Positions 8,546 to 15,938 of a stretch of DNA of 64,000 nt are shown in pieces (position 1 is the first letter of the stretch; each line of letters starts with the position of its first letter). A program made the translations under genes and the position numbers. The notes beneath the pieces are model-generated. The model saw only the letters and a list, made by a program, of their open reading frames with translations. It was not told where the DNA came from and did not search any database. The DNA comes from Tolypothrix sp. NIES-4075 (GTDB lineage: Bacteria > Cyanobacteriota > Cyanobacteriia > Cyanobacteriales > Nostocaceae): assembly GCF_002218085.1 (NCBI RefSeq), contig NZ_BDUC01000020.1:1-64000 (forward strand). Direction: 5' to 3'.

Positions 8546-8716
8546 TTACTTAGATTGACCTGTTTCAACCTCATACTCCCGCTCCAATACACTCAATAAT
8601 TTTTCTTCAAGGGGTGTTAAATACGGGCGCTTAACTTGACCTATATGCTGCAACAGACTTGTCGCCGCCTCTTCCAACTTGCCGCTGTTACGCAGTTTGG
8701 CGTTTGCGATCGCTTT
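8546..8716 (-). pseudogene. 55-codon remnant lacking a start codon
   Basis: The minus strand is open from 8716 to a TAA at 8546-8548 and reads protein-like (NAKLRNSGKLEEAATSLLQH, then PYLTPLEEKLLSVLEREYE). There is no ATG, and an in-frame TAG lies directly upstream at 8717-8719, next to a copy of the dispersed 13-mer (8722-8734). It follows the helicase gene. It may be the tail of a small gene whose start was destroyed there, or it may start at an internal TTG. Function unknown. Confidence 0.4.
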
Positions 8717-8737
8717 CTAAATTTCCTCTAAGAAAAA

Positions 8738-10651
8738 TTAGAATTCGATTACCAATTCTTCCTCTGGTGGGGGTGTGTACCAGTCTGGATACCCCACAAT
8801 AAATAATTCGGATTTACTACGAGTTAGAGCTACATAGAGTAAATTCTGTTCTTGTTCAAGTTGCCACTCCTGCTGATTTTTCCAGCGCATGGGCATATCT
8901 TCAGGTTTATAAATGAAGATGCGATCGCCTTCTAAACCTTTAGCTTTATGACAAGTACTGAGAGTGATAGGGGAGTTATCATCACTAAATAAAGTATCAA
9001 TATAAGACTTCAAATCTTCAATTCCCATTGCTTGGGGCTGAGATTGATAAATAGCTGCGATCGCTTGTAATCTATCCTTGAGTTTGTCAAGCAAATCTTC
9101 CTCATTATCTAATCCCAGATACTGCTGCGTTTTAGTTTGTCTATACTGAGCAATTGCATCATTAAAAAACTTGAAGTTATATCCTGGTAGCTTGGCTATT
9201 TGGTCAAGTTCTTTTTTTAAAGATTCCCCTATATCTTTACCTTTAACTGTAGCCTTAATTCCCTGGCTGATTAATTTGATACAAAGACTAACTAGTGGTG
9301 CAGTTTTACGACCGATAATAAAGTCACCAGACTTAATTAGCTTCTCAACATCGTCTTTGTCAATCTGGGTAATAGTTCCTTCTTTTGCATCTGGTTTTGG
9401 CTCAATGGGAATGTGGGGATGGGTTATTTTGACTAATTGAATGTGCGATCGCGGACATCTGTAACAGATTGAAAGTGGCAACTCTACAGCGCTAGTGCGG
9501 CTGACAATGTTCTCATAGCTTTTGTTGTCGGCACCGGCGAAGCCCATTATCGCCTGTCTCGGATCTGCAACTGCCAGAATACGACCAGTTGACCCAGCAA
9601 GTATCAAAGCTAATTCTAACTGTGCAGCATTTAAATCCTGTGCTTCGTCTACGAGTACAAACTTATAAGGTTTGAACCATTTAGCCTCATTTAACCGCCA
9701 CTTCACGGGCAACCAAATCTGATCGGTGAAGTCTAGGCATTCCTTGTTAATCGCCTTTTCTTCACCAATTCTCAAACAGTACTCAGTCCACCGAGCTATA
9801 AGGTCAGGTTCCCAAATATCATCAATTTCAAAGTGAGATGCGATCGCAGTAACTACCTGCTGCGTTGGTTGTTGATTGGTCAAACGTACTAAGTCAACTA
9901 ATTTAAGAAAGTCATTGTCATTACCGATGATTTTCTCAGCTTTTAATCTACCAACTGGATTACCACGTTTAGGAATTAGTTCTAAGTCTTGGGCAATGCG
10001 TTTGTACTTCTGTCCATTAACATCAATATCGTAGCTACTCCTAATTCCAAGCTCTTTCTTTACCAGTGAGAAACCAGCACTGTGCAGAGTACTAATTGAC
10101 TCTTTCCAAGCTTGCCCAAACTTCTTAATCAAGTCTTGAGCGTTAAGTTTACCAAATACACAGATTTTGATTTCACTGGGTCTTAAGCCCGATTCCTCAA
10201 GAGTTTTAGCCGCAATCTTAAGTGTGGTACTTTTACCAGATCCGGCTACCGAATTACAGCACCCGTGTCCCTTTCCTCTAAGAATCCAGTCAGCGATCGC
10301 TAGCTGATATTTAGAGGGTACAAAGCCAAACTTTGCCGTGTACGCTGCAATTTCGCTATCAGATAATTGTGGTTCTTCGGGTGTTAGGCTCAAGGCGATT
10401 GCTTCTACAGAATCAGACAAGGATTCTATAGCTAGTTTTATCTGAGCTAATTCCTCTGATGTGAGCTTGTCTAATGCAGAAATTATGGCTTCAAAAGGGC
10501 TGCATTGTCCGTCAAGCGATCGCGCATAGCTTTCAATTTCCTCTAAGAATATTTCTGGTACTCTCAGAGCCTTGGTTGGTAAATTGTTCCACTTTGGCGC
10601 TTGTTGTGTTTTTACTAGGTGGTCAGTTCGGGGGTTTGGATTTCCTCTCAT
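8738..10651 (-). CDS. UvrD/Rep-like superfamily I DNA helicase
   Basis: About 637 residues from the ATG at 10651 (MRGNPNPRTDHL), chosen because GGGAGAG lies just upstream. A 14-residue longer start at 10693 is possible. SF1 motifs are clear: Q-motif region YQLAIADWIL, Walker A SVAGSGKST, Walker B FVLVDEAQDL, motif III VADPRQAIMGFAGAD, motif IV-V region STCHKAKGLEGDRIF, and motif VI LLYVALTRSKSEL. The N-terminal 100 residues look like a DNA-binding or regulatory region. These enzymes unwind DNA with 3'-5' polarity in repair, recombination or plasmid maintenance. Two copies of the dispersed 13-mer fall inside the gene (10272, 10537) and are read as peptide (ILRGK, IFLEEI) without breaking it. 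Confidence 0.9.
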   Translation of the reverse strand: MRGNPNPRTDHLVKTQQAPKWNNLPTKALRVPEIFLEEIESYARSLDGQCSPFEAIISALDKLTSEELAQIKLAIESLSDSVEAIALSLTPEEPQLSDSEIAAYTAKFGFVPSKYQLAIADWILRGKGHGCCNSVAGSGKSTTLKIAAKTLEESGLRPSEIKICVFGKLNAQDLIKKFGQAWKESISTLHSAGFSLVKKELGIRSSYDIDVNGQKYKRIAQDLELIPKRGNPVGRLKAEKIIGNDNDFLKLVDLVRLTNQQPTQQVVTAIASHFEIDDIWEPDLIARWTEYCLRIGEEKAINKECLDFTDQIWLPVKWRLNEAKWFKPYKFVLVDEAQDLNAAQLELALILAGSTGRILAVADPRQAIMGFAGADNKSYENIVSRTSAVELPLSICYRCPRSHIQLVKITHPHIPIEPKPDAKEGTITQIDKDDVEKLIKSGDFIIGRKTAPLVSLCIKLISQGIKATVKGKDIGESLKKELDQIAKLPGYNFKFFNDAIAQYRQTKTQQYLGLDNEEDLLDKLKDRLQAIAAIYQSQPQAMGIEDLKSYIDTLFSDDNSPITLSTCHKAKGLEGDRIFIYKPEDMPMRWKNQQEWQLEQEQNLLYVALTRSKSELFIVGYPDWYTPPPEEELVIEF

Positions 10652-10853
10652 TTGTTTCTCTCCCGTATGGCAAACTTGCTGTGTACGCGGCATATCAATT
10701 TTTAGTTTAATATGCCGCAGTAGCTAGACCGGTTAGACCGCATAGACTCAAGGCTTATGCAAAAATTTGCTCACAACTAAAGCCATTTTTCCAAAAAGCT
10801 CTTGATTAGTTGCTTTTTAGCTGTCTAATTCTTTGGCAAAAAGCTGGTGCTTT

Positions 10854-11534
10854 TTAAAATTTCGCGTTGTAGCTATGAAGTCTGTCAATGACAGTCTGAT
10901 ATTTTGAGATGGGGATGTCGGCGGTTGATTCTATCTTAAATTCTGCAAATATTGCCCTGACATCGTTATCTTGCAGTTTGCACTCGTTCCGGGCGATCGC
11001 CCATAATCTCTTGCCTTGAGCTTCGCTGATTTTCTGTTCTGTACTAACTCCGGCTAAACTGTGTAAAATTGACCCGTTGTTTTCTCTGCTGGGTTTTGTA
11101 GTCATACCGAGTTCTTCTTTGAAATCTTTTACAAACTTTCGCCGTTTCTCATCTTGATGAACATCGTCTACGGCTATGATGTCGAGCAGACATAGGGTGT
11201 TGTATCTGCGTCCATAGCTGATTTTATTGCCTAATTCTTTGGGGTCATCAAAGCTTTGGGGCAATAAAAATACAGATTCCACTTGTTCGCCGCTTTCGTG
11301 TCGTAAGCTTGAAACTAGGCAATACTTATCAGCTACAAACTGCATTTGGTGCAAAATTACGAGTCCGTTTGTTGATAATATCGGCGTGACGGTAGGTAAG
11401 ATTTCCTCTAGTTCTGCGTAGGTGAAGCTGATTTCTCTGCCGCTTTTGGTGGGAATTCTAACGTTTTTGTTAGCAAGAATTACTGGAAACTCTGACTTCG
11501 CTTTTGATAGTGCTGTGTTGAGTTGTGGTGTCAT
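10854..11534 (-). CDS. ERF-family single-strand annealing protein
   Basis: 226 residues. The ERF core is visible at about residues 5-125: FTYAELEEILPTVTPILSTN, LVILHQMQF, and the diagnostic GNKISYGRRYNTLCLLDI. The C-terminal third (STEQKISEAQGKRLWAIARN) is helical and resembles a small DNA-binding extension. ERF proteins coat and anneal single-stranded DNA in phage and plasmid recombination. It follows the SF1 helicase on the same strand with about 200 bp between, so a joint recombination role is plausible. The start is the ATG at 11534. A 13-mer copy at 11544-11556 sits directly upstream, with no strong Shine-Dalgarno. Confidence 0.85.
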   Translation of the reverse strand: MTPQLNTALSKAKSEFPVILANKNVRIPTKSGREISFTYAELEEILPTVTPILSTNGLVILHQMQFVADKYCLVSSLRHESGEQVESVFLLPQSFDDPKELGNKISYGRRYNTLCLLDIIAVDDVHQDEKRRKFVKDFKEELGMTTKPSRENNGSILHSLAGVSTEQKISEAQGKRLWAIARNECKLQDNDVRAIFAEFKIESTADIPISKYQTVIDRLHSYNAKF

Positions 11535-11599
11535 TTGTTTAGATTCTTAGAGGAAAGATTTGTTATGAGGCGCGATCGCTCTCACTACGATCGCGCTAT

Positions 11600-11660
11600 T
11601 ATTAAAATGCCCGTTAGGGTATCAGGGGATTGTGTTCTGGTCGGATGCCTCCCCTGATTA
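11600..11660. terminator. Probable hairpin between ERF and the 11673 gene
   Basis: ATCAGGGGA at about 11620 pairs with TCCCCTGAT at about 11651. The loop carries GGTCGGATGCC, the same sequence that precedes three start codons further right (12378, 13293, 14706). It lies downstream of the 11673-12377 gene on the minus strand and could end its transcript. Confidence 0.4.
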
Positions 11661-11672
11661 AAACTACATAAT

Positions 11673-12377
11673 TCACCAATCTGCTAGTTCTGGCTCCGGC
11701 TCTGGCTCAAATTGCCATTTCTGGTCTTCTGCAATTGCCGCATCTCTGCGGTTAATCCAGCAATGCTCATACTCTCGCTGGTTAGTCGCTCCTAAATATT
11801 TCCAAACTGCAAATACATGCTTATCTGGTACTTGTCCCACAACGGTTTCATTATTCAATAGGGCACGGGTTGCGATCGCATCTTGCAAAAAGGCTTTCTC
11901 AATCCCAGAGTAAGCGTGGCAGGTGCAGGCTACTGAATAGGGAAGCAATTGCAGTTCATAAAACTCGTCATTCATTCCCTTAGATATCAATTCGTCCCAG
12001 TCATTTCCGGGTACTAATTTATAGGGGTCTGCTTTATCCCAGCAGCGTTTTACCAATGTATCAACGTAGCTAGCTTTGGATATGTAGCGGCTGATTCCCC
12101 GAATTTTAACCACAGCGCCGCGCTTCTCAATTTTTCCAGGAATGTGCAAATAGACTTGATGTTTGTAAACATCGATAGTAGCGTGGTCAATTCCTGCTTT
12201 GATTTGCTCCTCAGTCCAGCCCCAGGTTTTCAATAAAGCCTTTGTATTCTCCAGACTGTACAGGTGTCTGAGTGCATAATCTTCAGCGTTGTTCTCGTGT
12301 AATAAAGATTTATGAAAAGCTGAGTAGCTGTAGTTGGGGCGAATATGAGCCTTAGCCGAGAATTTTGTATTAGTCAT
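11673..12377 (-). CDS. Unknown protein, member of the palindrome-controlled set
   Basis: 234 residues from the ATG at 12377 (MTNTKFSAKAHIRPNYSYSA). The open frame extends 67 codons upstream, but through the operator, so the shorter start is chosen. It shares the leader AGGCATCCGACCA directly before the ATG with two other genes. Visible features are a CxC pair (ACTCHAYSG, about 157-160), a predicted alpha/beta body and an acidic tail rich in EPEP. The CxC recalls half of a SWIM zinc finger, but I do not see the matching CxH. It is divergent from the RHH gene at 12480, with a perfect 18-bp palindrome between them. Confidence 0.7.
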   Translation of the reverse strand: MTNTKFSAKAHIRPNYSYSAFHKSLLHENNAEDYALRHLYSLENTKALLKTWGWTEEQIKAGIDHATIDVYKHQVYLHIPGKIEKRGAVVKIRGISRYISKASYVDTLVKRCWDKADPYKLVPGNDWDELISKGMNDEFYELQLLPYSVACTCHAYSGIEKAFLQDAIATRALLNNETVVGQVPDKHVFAVWKYLGATNQREYEHCWINRRDAAIAEDQKWQFEPEPEPELADW

Positions 12378-12398
12378 TGGTCGGATGCCTAATTTGAT

Positions 12399-12441
12399 TA
12401 CCATGTATACATGGTAACAGATACTTACCATGTATACAAGG
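12399..12441. promoter_or_regulatory. Palindromic operator, copy 1 plus a half-site
   Basis: TACCATGTATACATGGTA at 12399-12416 is a perfect 18-bp palindrome. A second, degraded copy (TACCATGTATACAAGG) follows at 12426. They sit between the divergent genes starting at 12377 (minus) and 12480 (plus). The same palindrome occurs at 13333 and 14749, always between divergent genes. Confidence 0.85.
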
Positions 12442-12479
12442 GGTGTTATGATATTTTTGAAAGTTTTTATTTTGTAATT

Positions 12480-12689
12480 ATGACTATTAAAAGAGATAAG
12501 CCTTATGAAATAAAACAGGGGGATGATGGGTTGTTTGTCCCTGCTGGCTCTGAGCCAAATAATAGTCCTAATGTGCAATTGAGAATGAGTATGTCTTTGT
12601 ATGAGGCTTTAAAAAAGGCTTCTGACGGGAAGTTTGCTCCTTGGATTAGGGAAGCGATCGCTGAGAAATTAGAGCGAGAAAATTCTTAG
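12480..12689 (+). CDS. Ribbon-helix-helix DNA-binding protein (candidate regulator)
   Basis: 69 residues from the ATG at 12480 (MTIKRDKPYEI). The C-terminal half fits an Arc/CopG-type ribbon-helix-helix: strand NVQLRMSM, helix SLYEALKKASDG, helix FAPWIREAIAEKLERE. Such proteins bind short palindromes as dimers. It lies next to the palindrome TACCATGTATACATGGTA, which also controls two further gene pairs, so it is the best candidate for the shared regulator (inference). A 13-mer copy overlaps its stop codon (12683-12695). No partner toxin is evident. Confidence 0.7.
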   Translation: MTIKRDKPYEIKQGDDGLFVPAGSEPNNSPNVQLRMSMSLYEALKKASDGKFAPWIREAIAEKLERENS

Positions 12690-12762
12690 AGGAAAACCGG
12701 GGGTGTGGGGGTGGGTGGTGGGCGCTTACTCAGATGTTCAAATAGCAGAACCTACATAAAAG

Positions 12763-12796
12763 AAAGCCCGCCAGTGCGACACTGACGGGCTTTTTT
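12763..12796. terminator. Bidirectional rho-independent terminator
   Basis: AAAGCCCGCCAGTG and CACTGACGGGCTTT pair around CGA, with one mismatch, followed by TTTTTT on the plus strand and preceded by A-rich DNA. It lies between the convergent RHH gene (ends 12689) and the minus-strand gene ending at 12798. Confidence 0.85.
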
Positions 12797-12797
12797 A

Positions 12798-13292
12798 TTA
12801 AACGCTGTAATAATTGCCGTAGGGTTTGGGTGTATTTTGCGGGGTAAACTCCCAAATCTTGCGGCGCGGGGTTTGCGACCAGCTTACATGAACTGGGCGA
12901 TCGCTTCCATAGTAATAGATTGAGTCAAAATCAAGTCTTCTTAAAAAGCTGATAACTTTTCTGCTGTCGCTTCCTGCAATTTTAAAATCGCACGCCGCCC
13001 CAAGATGCCGACAGAAATAATTACCTTTTGAGTTAATCTCACAAGCCATGTGTTGATCTATCTCAAAACATACTCGCGATTTTTCCCGGCTGATAAACTT
13101 TTTTAAGTCTTTACTACAAAAGCCATAGGTTAATTTAAAATTCTCACTCCCGAATTTCTTGGCAGTAGGAATCAGGATTTTAGACTCTAGTAATTCAAGC
13201 GATCGCGTACTCTCTGGATTTTCAGGATAGGGATTAATAAGTTCTGAATATTTAGCATAAGTATTGGAACATGTACACAGGGTTTTTAGCAT
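12798..13292 (-). CDS. Unknown protein with possible M15-like peptidase features
   Basis: 164 residues beginning MLKTLCTCSNTYAKYSELIN. The central part reads KILIPTAKKFGSENFKLTYG, and the later part has RHLGAACDFKI and RPVHVSW. This His...Asp...His layout loosely recalls M15 D-Ala-D-Ala peptidases, but the His-Asp spacing is one residue short, so the assignment is weak. No signal peptide is seen. The ATG follows the shared leader AGGCATCCGACCA. The gene is divergent from the SWIM protein at 13378, with a 44-bp palindrome between. Confidence 0.6.
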   Translation of the reverse strand: MLKTLCTCSNTYAKYSELINPYPENPESTRSLELLESKILIPTAKKFGSENFKLTYGFCSKDLKKFISREKSRVCFEIDQHMACEINSKGNYFCRHLGAACDFKIAGSDSRKVISFLRRLDFDSIYYYGSDRPVHVSWSQTPRRKIWEFTPQNTPKPYGNYYSV

Positions 13293-13319
13293 TGGTCGGA
13301 TGCCTAAATTACTTTACTC

Positions 13320-13363
13320 ATTTTCTTTATTATACCATGTATACATGGTATAATAAAGAAAAT
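13320..13363. promoter_or_regulatory. 44-bp perfect palindrome with divergent -10 boxes
   Basis: Perfect dyad over 44 bp. The centre is TACCATGTATACATGGTA (13333-13350), flanked symmetrically by TATAAT-like boxes and A/T arms. TATAAT reads outward on both strands, so the operator overlaps two divergent promoters for the genes starting at 13292 (minus) and 13378 (plus). Confidence 0.9.
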
Positions 13364-13377
13364 TAGTGGTTAAATAC

Positions 13378-13824
13378 ATGAGAGTTTCTTCAGAGTTACA
13401 AAGTCAATCTTTTAATTTAAATCAGATACATGCAATACTCATTAGATTGGGTAGAATGAAGTGGGAATATCAGTATAATAAGTTTGATTTAGAGTTTGAA
13501 CCGTGGGCTATTGGAGTTTGGGTAAAGCAAGCGGGGACTATTATTTCTTATAAAGATTTGGCTGAATATTTGAGAGAAGAATCAGAATTAAAAGCTTATC
13601 AATTGCCTGTAACTAAAGCTTTTGATGGTTGGTTGGTTAAGTCTTCTCAGGGTGGCGATCGCTATTACGTTCGATTTAATAAAGAGTCTGGGTGGTGTTG
13701 CAATTGTATGTTATTTCGCTGTCGTTACAATCGTACTTCTAAAGAATTGCCTCAGCTTTGGGAAGCTATGAATAAAAAAGCTTTTTGCCATCATATCGTG
13801 GCTGTTTACTCTGAAATTAAGTAG
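13378..13824 (+). CDS. SWIM-type zinc finger protein
   Basis: 148 residues from the ATG at 13378 (MRVSSELQSQSF). An in-frame GTG at 13366 is also possible. The C-terminus has WCCNCMLFRC followed about 25 residues later by FCHHIVAV, fitting the SWIM pattern CxC...CxH. SWIM fingers mediate DNA or protein contacts. The start lies 15 bp after the 44-bp operator palindrome, so the operator probably controls it directly. It converges with the 13880 gene, with a hairpin between. The specific role is unknown. Confidence 0.65.
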   Translation: MRVSSELQSQSFNLNQIHAILIRLGRMKWEYQYNKFDLEFEPWAIGVWVKQAGTIISYKDLAEYLREESELKAYQLPVTKAFDGWLVKSSQGGDRYYVRFNKESGWCCNCMLFRCRYNRTSKELPQLWEAMNKKAFCHHIVAVYSEIK

Positions 13825-13835
13825 TGCAAATAAAA

Positions 13836-13864
13836 AAGCGATCGCCCATATAGAGCGATCGCTT
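13836..13864. terminator. Hairpin made of two HIP1 sites
   Basis: AAGCGATCGC and GCGATCGCTT form a 10-bp perfect stem with a 9-base loop between convergent genes (stop at 13824, stop at 13880). It is preceded by an A run, so it can act as a terminator for the minus strand. Confidence 0.6.
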
Positions 13865-13879
13865 GATGTTAACCAAAAG

Positions 13880-14197
13880 CTAGAAGGGAAAATTCTCGTA
13901 TTCTTCTTCTGAACTTTCGTCAATTTCTGTCTTTATGATTGCTGGGAGTTCTGAAACTGCGTATGGTGTGACATAGTATTCTATTGAAGCGATCGCATGT
14001 TTTAGAGCCTCTAAAATCCAATCGTTCGGATTTTCTGATTCTGCACTGAATTGAAAATTTGTTAATCCGGCGTAATATAAATTTTTGTCGTAAGTTCCCG
14101 GTAGTCTTTTGACAAAAACCTTAACCGTATTGTCTTCTTCTGGATTGGGGAGATCGACGGTAATTAGACAATTGAGATAGTTTATGGTCGCCTGCAT
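13880..14197 (-). CDS. Small acidic unknown protein
   Basis: 105 residues starting MQATINYLNCLITVDLPNPE and ending in an acidic tail (DESSEEEYENFPF). The N-terminal half is predicted strand-rich (VKVFVKRLPGTY), the middle helical (DWILEALKHAIASI). I do not recognise the family. It is first of three consecutive short minus-strand genes (13880, 14269, 14508). A 13-mer variant (14207-14219) lies just upstream of its start. No regulatory palindrome precedes this gene itself. Confidence 0.55.
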   Translation of the reverse strand: MQATINYLNCLITVDLPNPEEDNTVKVFVKRLPGTYDKNLYYAGLTNFQFSAESENPNDWILEALKHAIASIEYYVTPYAVSELPAIIKTEIDESSEEEYENFPF

Positions 14198-14268
14198 GGT
14201 TTTAAATTCTTAGAGGATAAATAAAGAGAAAGCGATCGCATATGTTGGGTGCGATCGCGCTTGAAATT

Positions 14269-14436
14269 TTATCTGCTGCCTACAAGAATGTAGCCAGAAT
14301 TAAGGAGTGAAATTGGCTTGTGATAGCAGCATTTAGTGCAAATTACATAATTGCCGCTAACGCTGCCACAACAAACTTGTTTATCACTTGAAATGATTTT
14401 TCTGCAACCACCGGTGCATTTCATACCTTTGTACAT
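14269..14436 (-). CDS. Small cysteine-rich zinc-ribbon-like protein
   Basis: 55 residues from the ATG at 14436 (MYKGMKCTGGCRK), chosen because TAGGAGA lies 7 bp upstream. A longer frame exists but lacks a good ribosome site. Cysteines occur as CTGGC, QVCCG and ICTKCCYH, which suggests one or two zinc-binding knuckles. Function unknown. It may be co-transcribed with the gene at 14508-14705, 70 bp upstream. Confidence 0.55.
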   Translation of the reverse strand: MYKGMKCTGGCRKIISSDKQVCCGSVSGNYVICTKCCYHKPISLLNSGYILVGSR

Positions 14437-14507
14437 GATTGAATCTCCTAAAAGTTTGAGTGAAGAGATAGCGATCGCCCGGTTGGAGAGCGATCGCAAT
14501 TAGTTAA

Positions 14508-14705
14508 TTAGAAGGGAACGCCGTATCTATCAAAGTAAATTTGCAAGTCTTTGGGACTAACCAGCAGTTCTGCACCACAGGAAGTTACGCAAACAATTCG
14601 CAAGTATTTCTTGCCATCAATTACTTGCATTTTTGCACCAACAATTTCAACGTAATCGTTAACGCCTGGGATGAAAATAGAAACTGAAAAATCTTTATCT
14701 AGCAT
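14508..14705 (-). CDS. Small unknown protein with operator-linked leader
   Basis: 65 residues (MLDKDFSVSIFIPGVNDYVE...), predicted as a small beta-rich fold. The ATG at 14705 is preceded by AGGCATCCGACCA, as for the genes at 12377 and 13292. The palindrome copy at 14749-14766 lies about 45 bp upstream, so it belongs to the same regulated set. Nothing else identifies its role. Confidence 0.6.
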   Translation of the reverse strand: MLDKDFSVSIFIPGVNDYVEIVGAKMQVIDGKKYLRIVCVTSCGAELLVSPKDLQIYFDRYGVPF

Positions 14706-14745
14706 TGGTCGGATGCCTGATTGACTACCTTTAAATTATAACAAA

Positions 14746-14772
14746 ATTAACCATGTATACATGGTATAATAG
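14746..14772. promoter_or_regulatory. Palindromic operator, copy 3
   Basis: ACCATGTATACATGGT at 14750-14765 with TATAAT directly right on the plus strand. It lies between the minus gene starting at 14705 and the plus gene starting at 14794. The sequence right of the palindrome (ATAATAGAAGAAATTAG) resembles that right of the 13320 copy, so both promoter regions derive from one ancestor. Confidence 0.85.
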
Positions 14773-14793
14773 AAGAAATTAGTTAAGAAATTT

Positions 14794-15273
14794 ATGCACA
14801 TTTCATTCACCGGACCGCGCACATTGACTAAAAAACAAGAGAAAGATATTTATAAAGATTTCTCTTACTTTATTGCTAATCACGCTGCAACCTGGCATGT
14901 AGGGGATGCAGCGGGTTTAGATAACTTTGTACGCCGCGCTGCACCCTATTATAAAAAGGAATTGATTGTATATGAAGTCGAGGGAAACCAACGCTGGCAA
15001 TATGCAAAACGTAGCAAGCGAATGATAGATGCGATCGCAGATATGCCTAATAGCTGGCTGTATGCATTTCCTAATAAGAAATGCCCTGATAAGTGCAAGC
15101 CAGAAAAAAATGTAAGTGGCGACGGCAGTGGGACTTGGCTAACAATAGCATACGCTCGGTATAAGGGATTGAATATAAAGCTATTCCCACAATTTGAAGT
15201 AGAGACTGGCGATCATAGTTGGACACCTGATTGGCTCGTGGAAGAATCGCCGAAACAATTGTCTCTTTTCTGA
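14794..15273 (+). CDS. SLOG-like Rossmann nucleotide-binding protein with C-terminal QLSLF
   Basis: 159 residues. The N-terminus HISFTGPRTLT, then HVGDAAGLDNFVRRAA, and later GTWLTIAYARYKGL fit the SLOG/DprA/LOG-like Rossmann pattern (YspA/DUF2493 branch is my best guess). SLOG domains bind nucleotides or nucleotide-derived signals, often in bacterial conflict systems. The protein ends EESPKQLSLF, an ideal match to the beta sliding clamp-binding pentapeptide, which suggests tethering to replication or repair sites. Transcription is likely from the promoter overlapping operator copy 3. Family placement is moderately sure, exact role unknown. Confidence 0.65.
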   Translation: MHISFTGPRTLTKKQEKDIYKDFSYFIANHAATWHVGDAAGLDNFVRRAAPYYKKELIVYEVEGNQRWQYAKRSKRMIDAIADMPNSWLYAFPNKKCPDKCKPEKNVSGDGSGTWLTIAYARYKGLNIKLFPQFEVETGDHSWTPDWLVEESPKQLSLF

Positions 15274-15296
15274 GCGGGCGAAGCGATGCGCTGACT

Positions 15297-15315
15297 GGGG
15301 CGGCTGCGCCGCCCC
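15297..15315. terminator. GC-rich hairpin between convergent genes
   Basis: GGGGCGGC and GCCGCCCC form an 8-bp perfect stem with a TGC loop. It separates the SLOG gene (ends 15273) from the convergent oxygenase gene (ends 15390). Confidence 0.6.
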
Positions 15316-15389
15316 TCATGTGTTGTGTTGGTGGAAGGCATAAAAAAAAGACCCAGTTTATGGATCTCTCTTTCATTTATAATTACATT

Positions 15390-15884
15390 TTAAATTTTAA
15401 CTTTTCTAATAGAAATACTCCATCTCTCACTTTCCACTTTCTTTACTCCATGTTGGATCTTACTATTAAATTCTATAATTTCACCATTACTTAATATCTC
15501 AACTTTCCCCCCATACAAAAATTCAATATTACCCCCTAACAAGTTATCTTCACTTACATTAATAACTACAACTTTGCTATCAAAAATATCTCTATCTACA
15601 TGGATCTTCAATTCTACCCCAACATTATATTTATAAATTAAGATACTATTCCAATCATCTCCTCCCCAAATATCACACATTCTTTTCCAAACATTATTCT
15701 TAATTTCTAATCCTTTAAAAATAACATTATTACTCCCCAATTCCACACCTACACCTAACCAACAACACTTTCTTCCACTTAAAGTTTCTCTATTATTCCA
15801 TCTTTCGTTTTCCAAGTAATTTTCATATCCTTTCACAAATTTCCAAATAAGATTTTTATCTACAAATCCCTTTCTCACTAACAT
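15390..15884 (-). CDS. AT-rich 2-oxoglutarate/Fe(II) oxygenase-like protein
   Basis: 164 residues from the ATG at 15884 (MLVRKGFVDKNL). A TTG three codons upstream is an alternative. The C-terminal half shows the 2OG-Fe(II) layout: HVDRD (HxD), a beta-rich middle (GGNIEFLYGGKVEIL), then IQHGVKKVESERWSISIR, which supplies the distal His and the 2OG-binding Arg. Such enzymes hydroxylate proteins, nucleic acids or small molecules. The gene is much more AT-rich than its neighbours and lacks HIP1 sites, which suggests recent acquisition, possibly viral. Substrate unknown. Confidence 0.6.
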   Translation of the reverse strand: MLVRKGFVDKNLIWKFVKGYENYLENERWNNRETLSGRKCCWLGVGVELGSNNVIFKGLEIKNNVWKRMCDIWGGDDWNSILIYKYNVGVELKIHVDRDIFDSKVVVINVSEDNLLGGNIEFLYGGKVEILSNGEIIEFNSKIQHGVKKVESERWSISIRKVKI

Positions 15885-15938
15885 AAATAACAACTCAAAA
15901 TCTAAATTATTACTAATATTTTAACATATATATAAGCT

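Noticed and set aside
12798..13292. Firm call as an M15 D-Ala-D-Ala carboxypeptidase
   Set aside because: The His-x5-Asp spacing is one residue short of the family norm and no signal peptide is present, so only a weak resemblance is reported.
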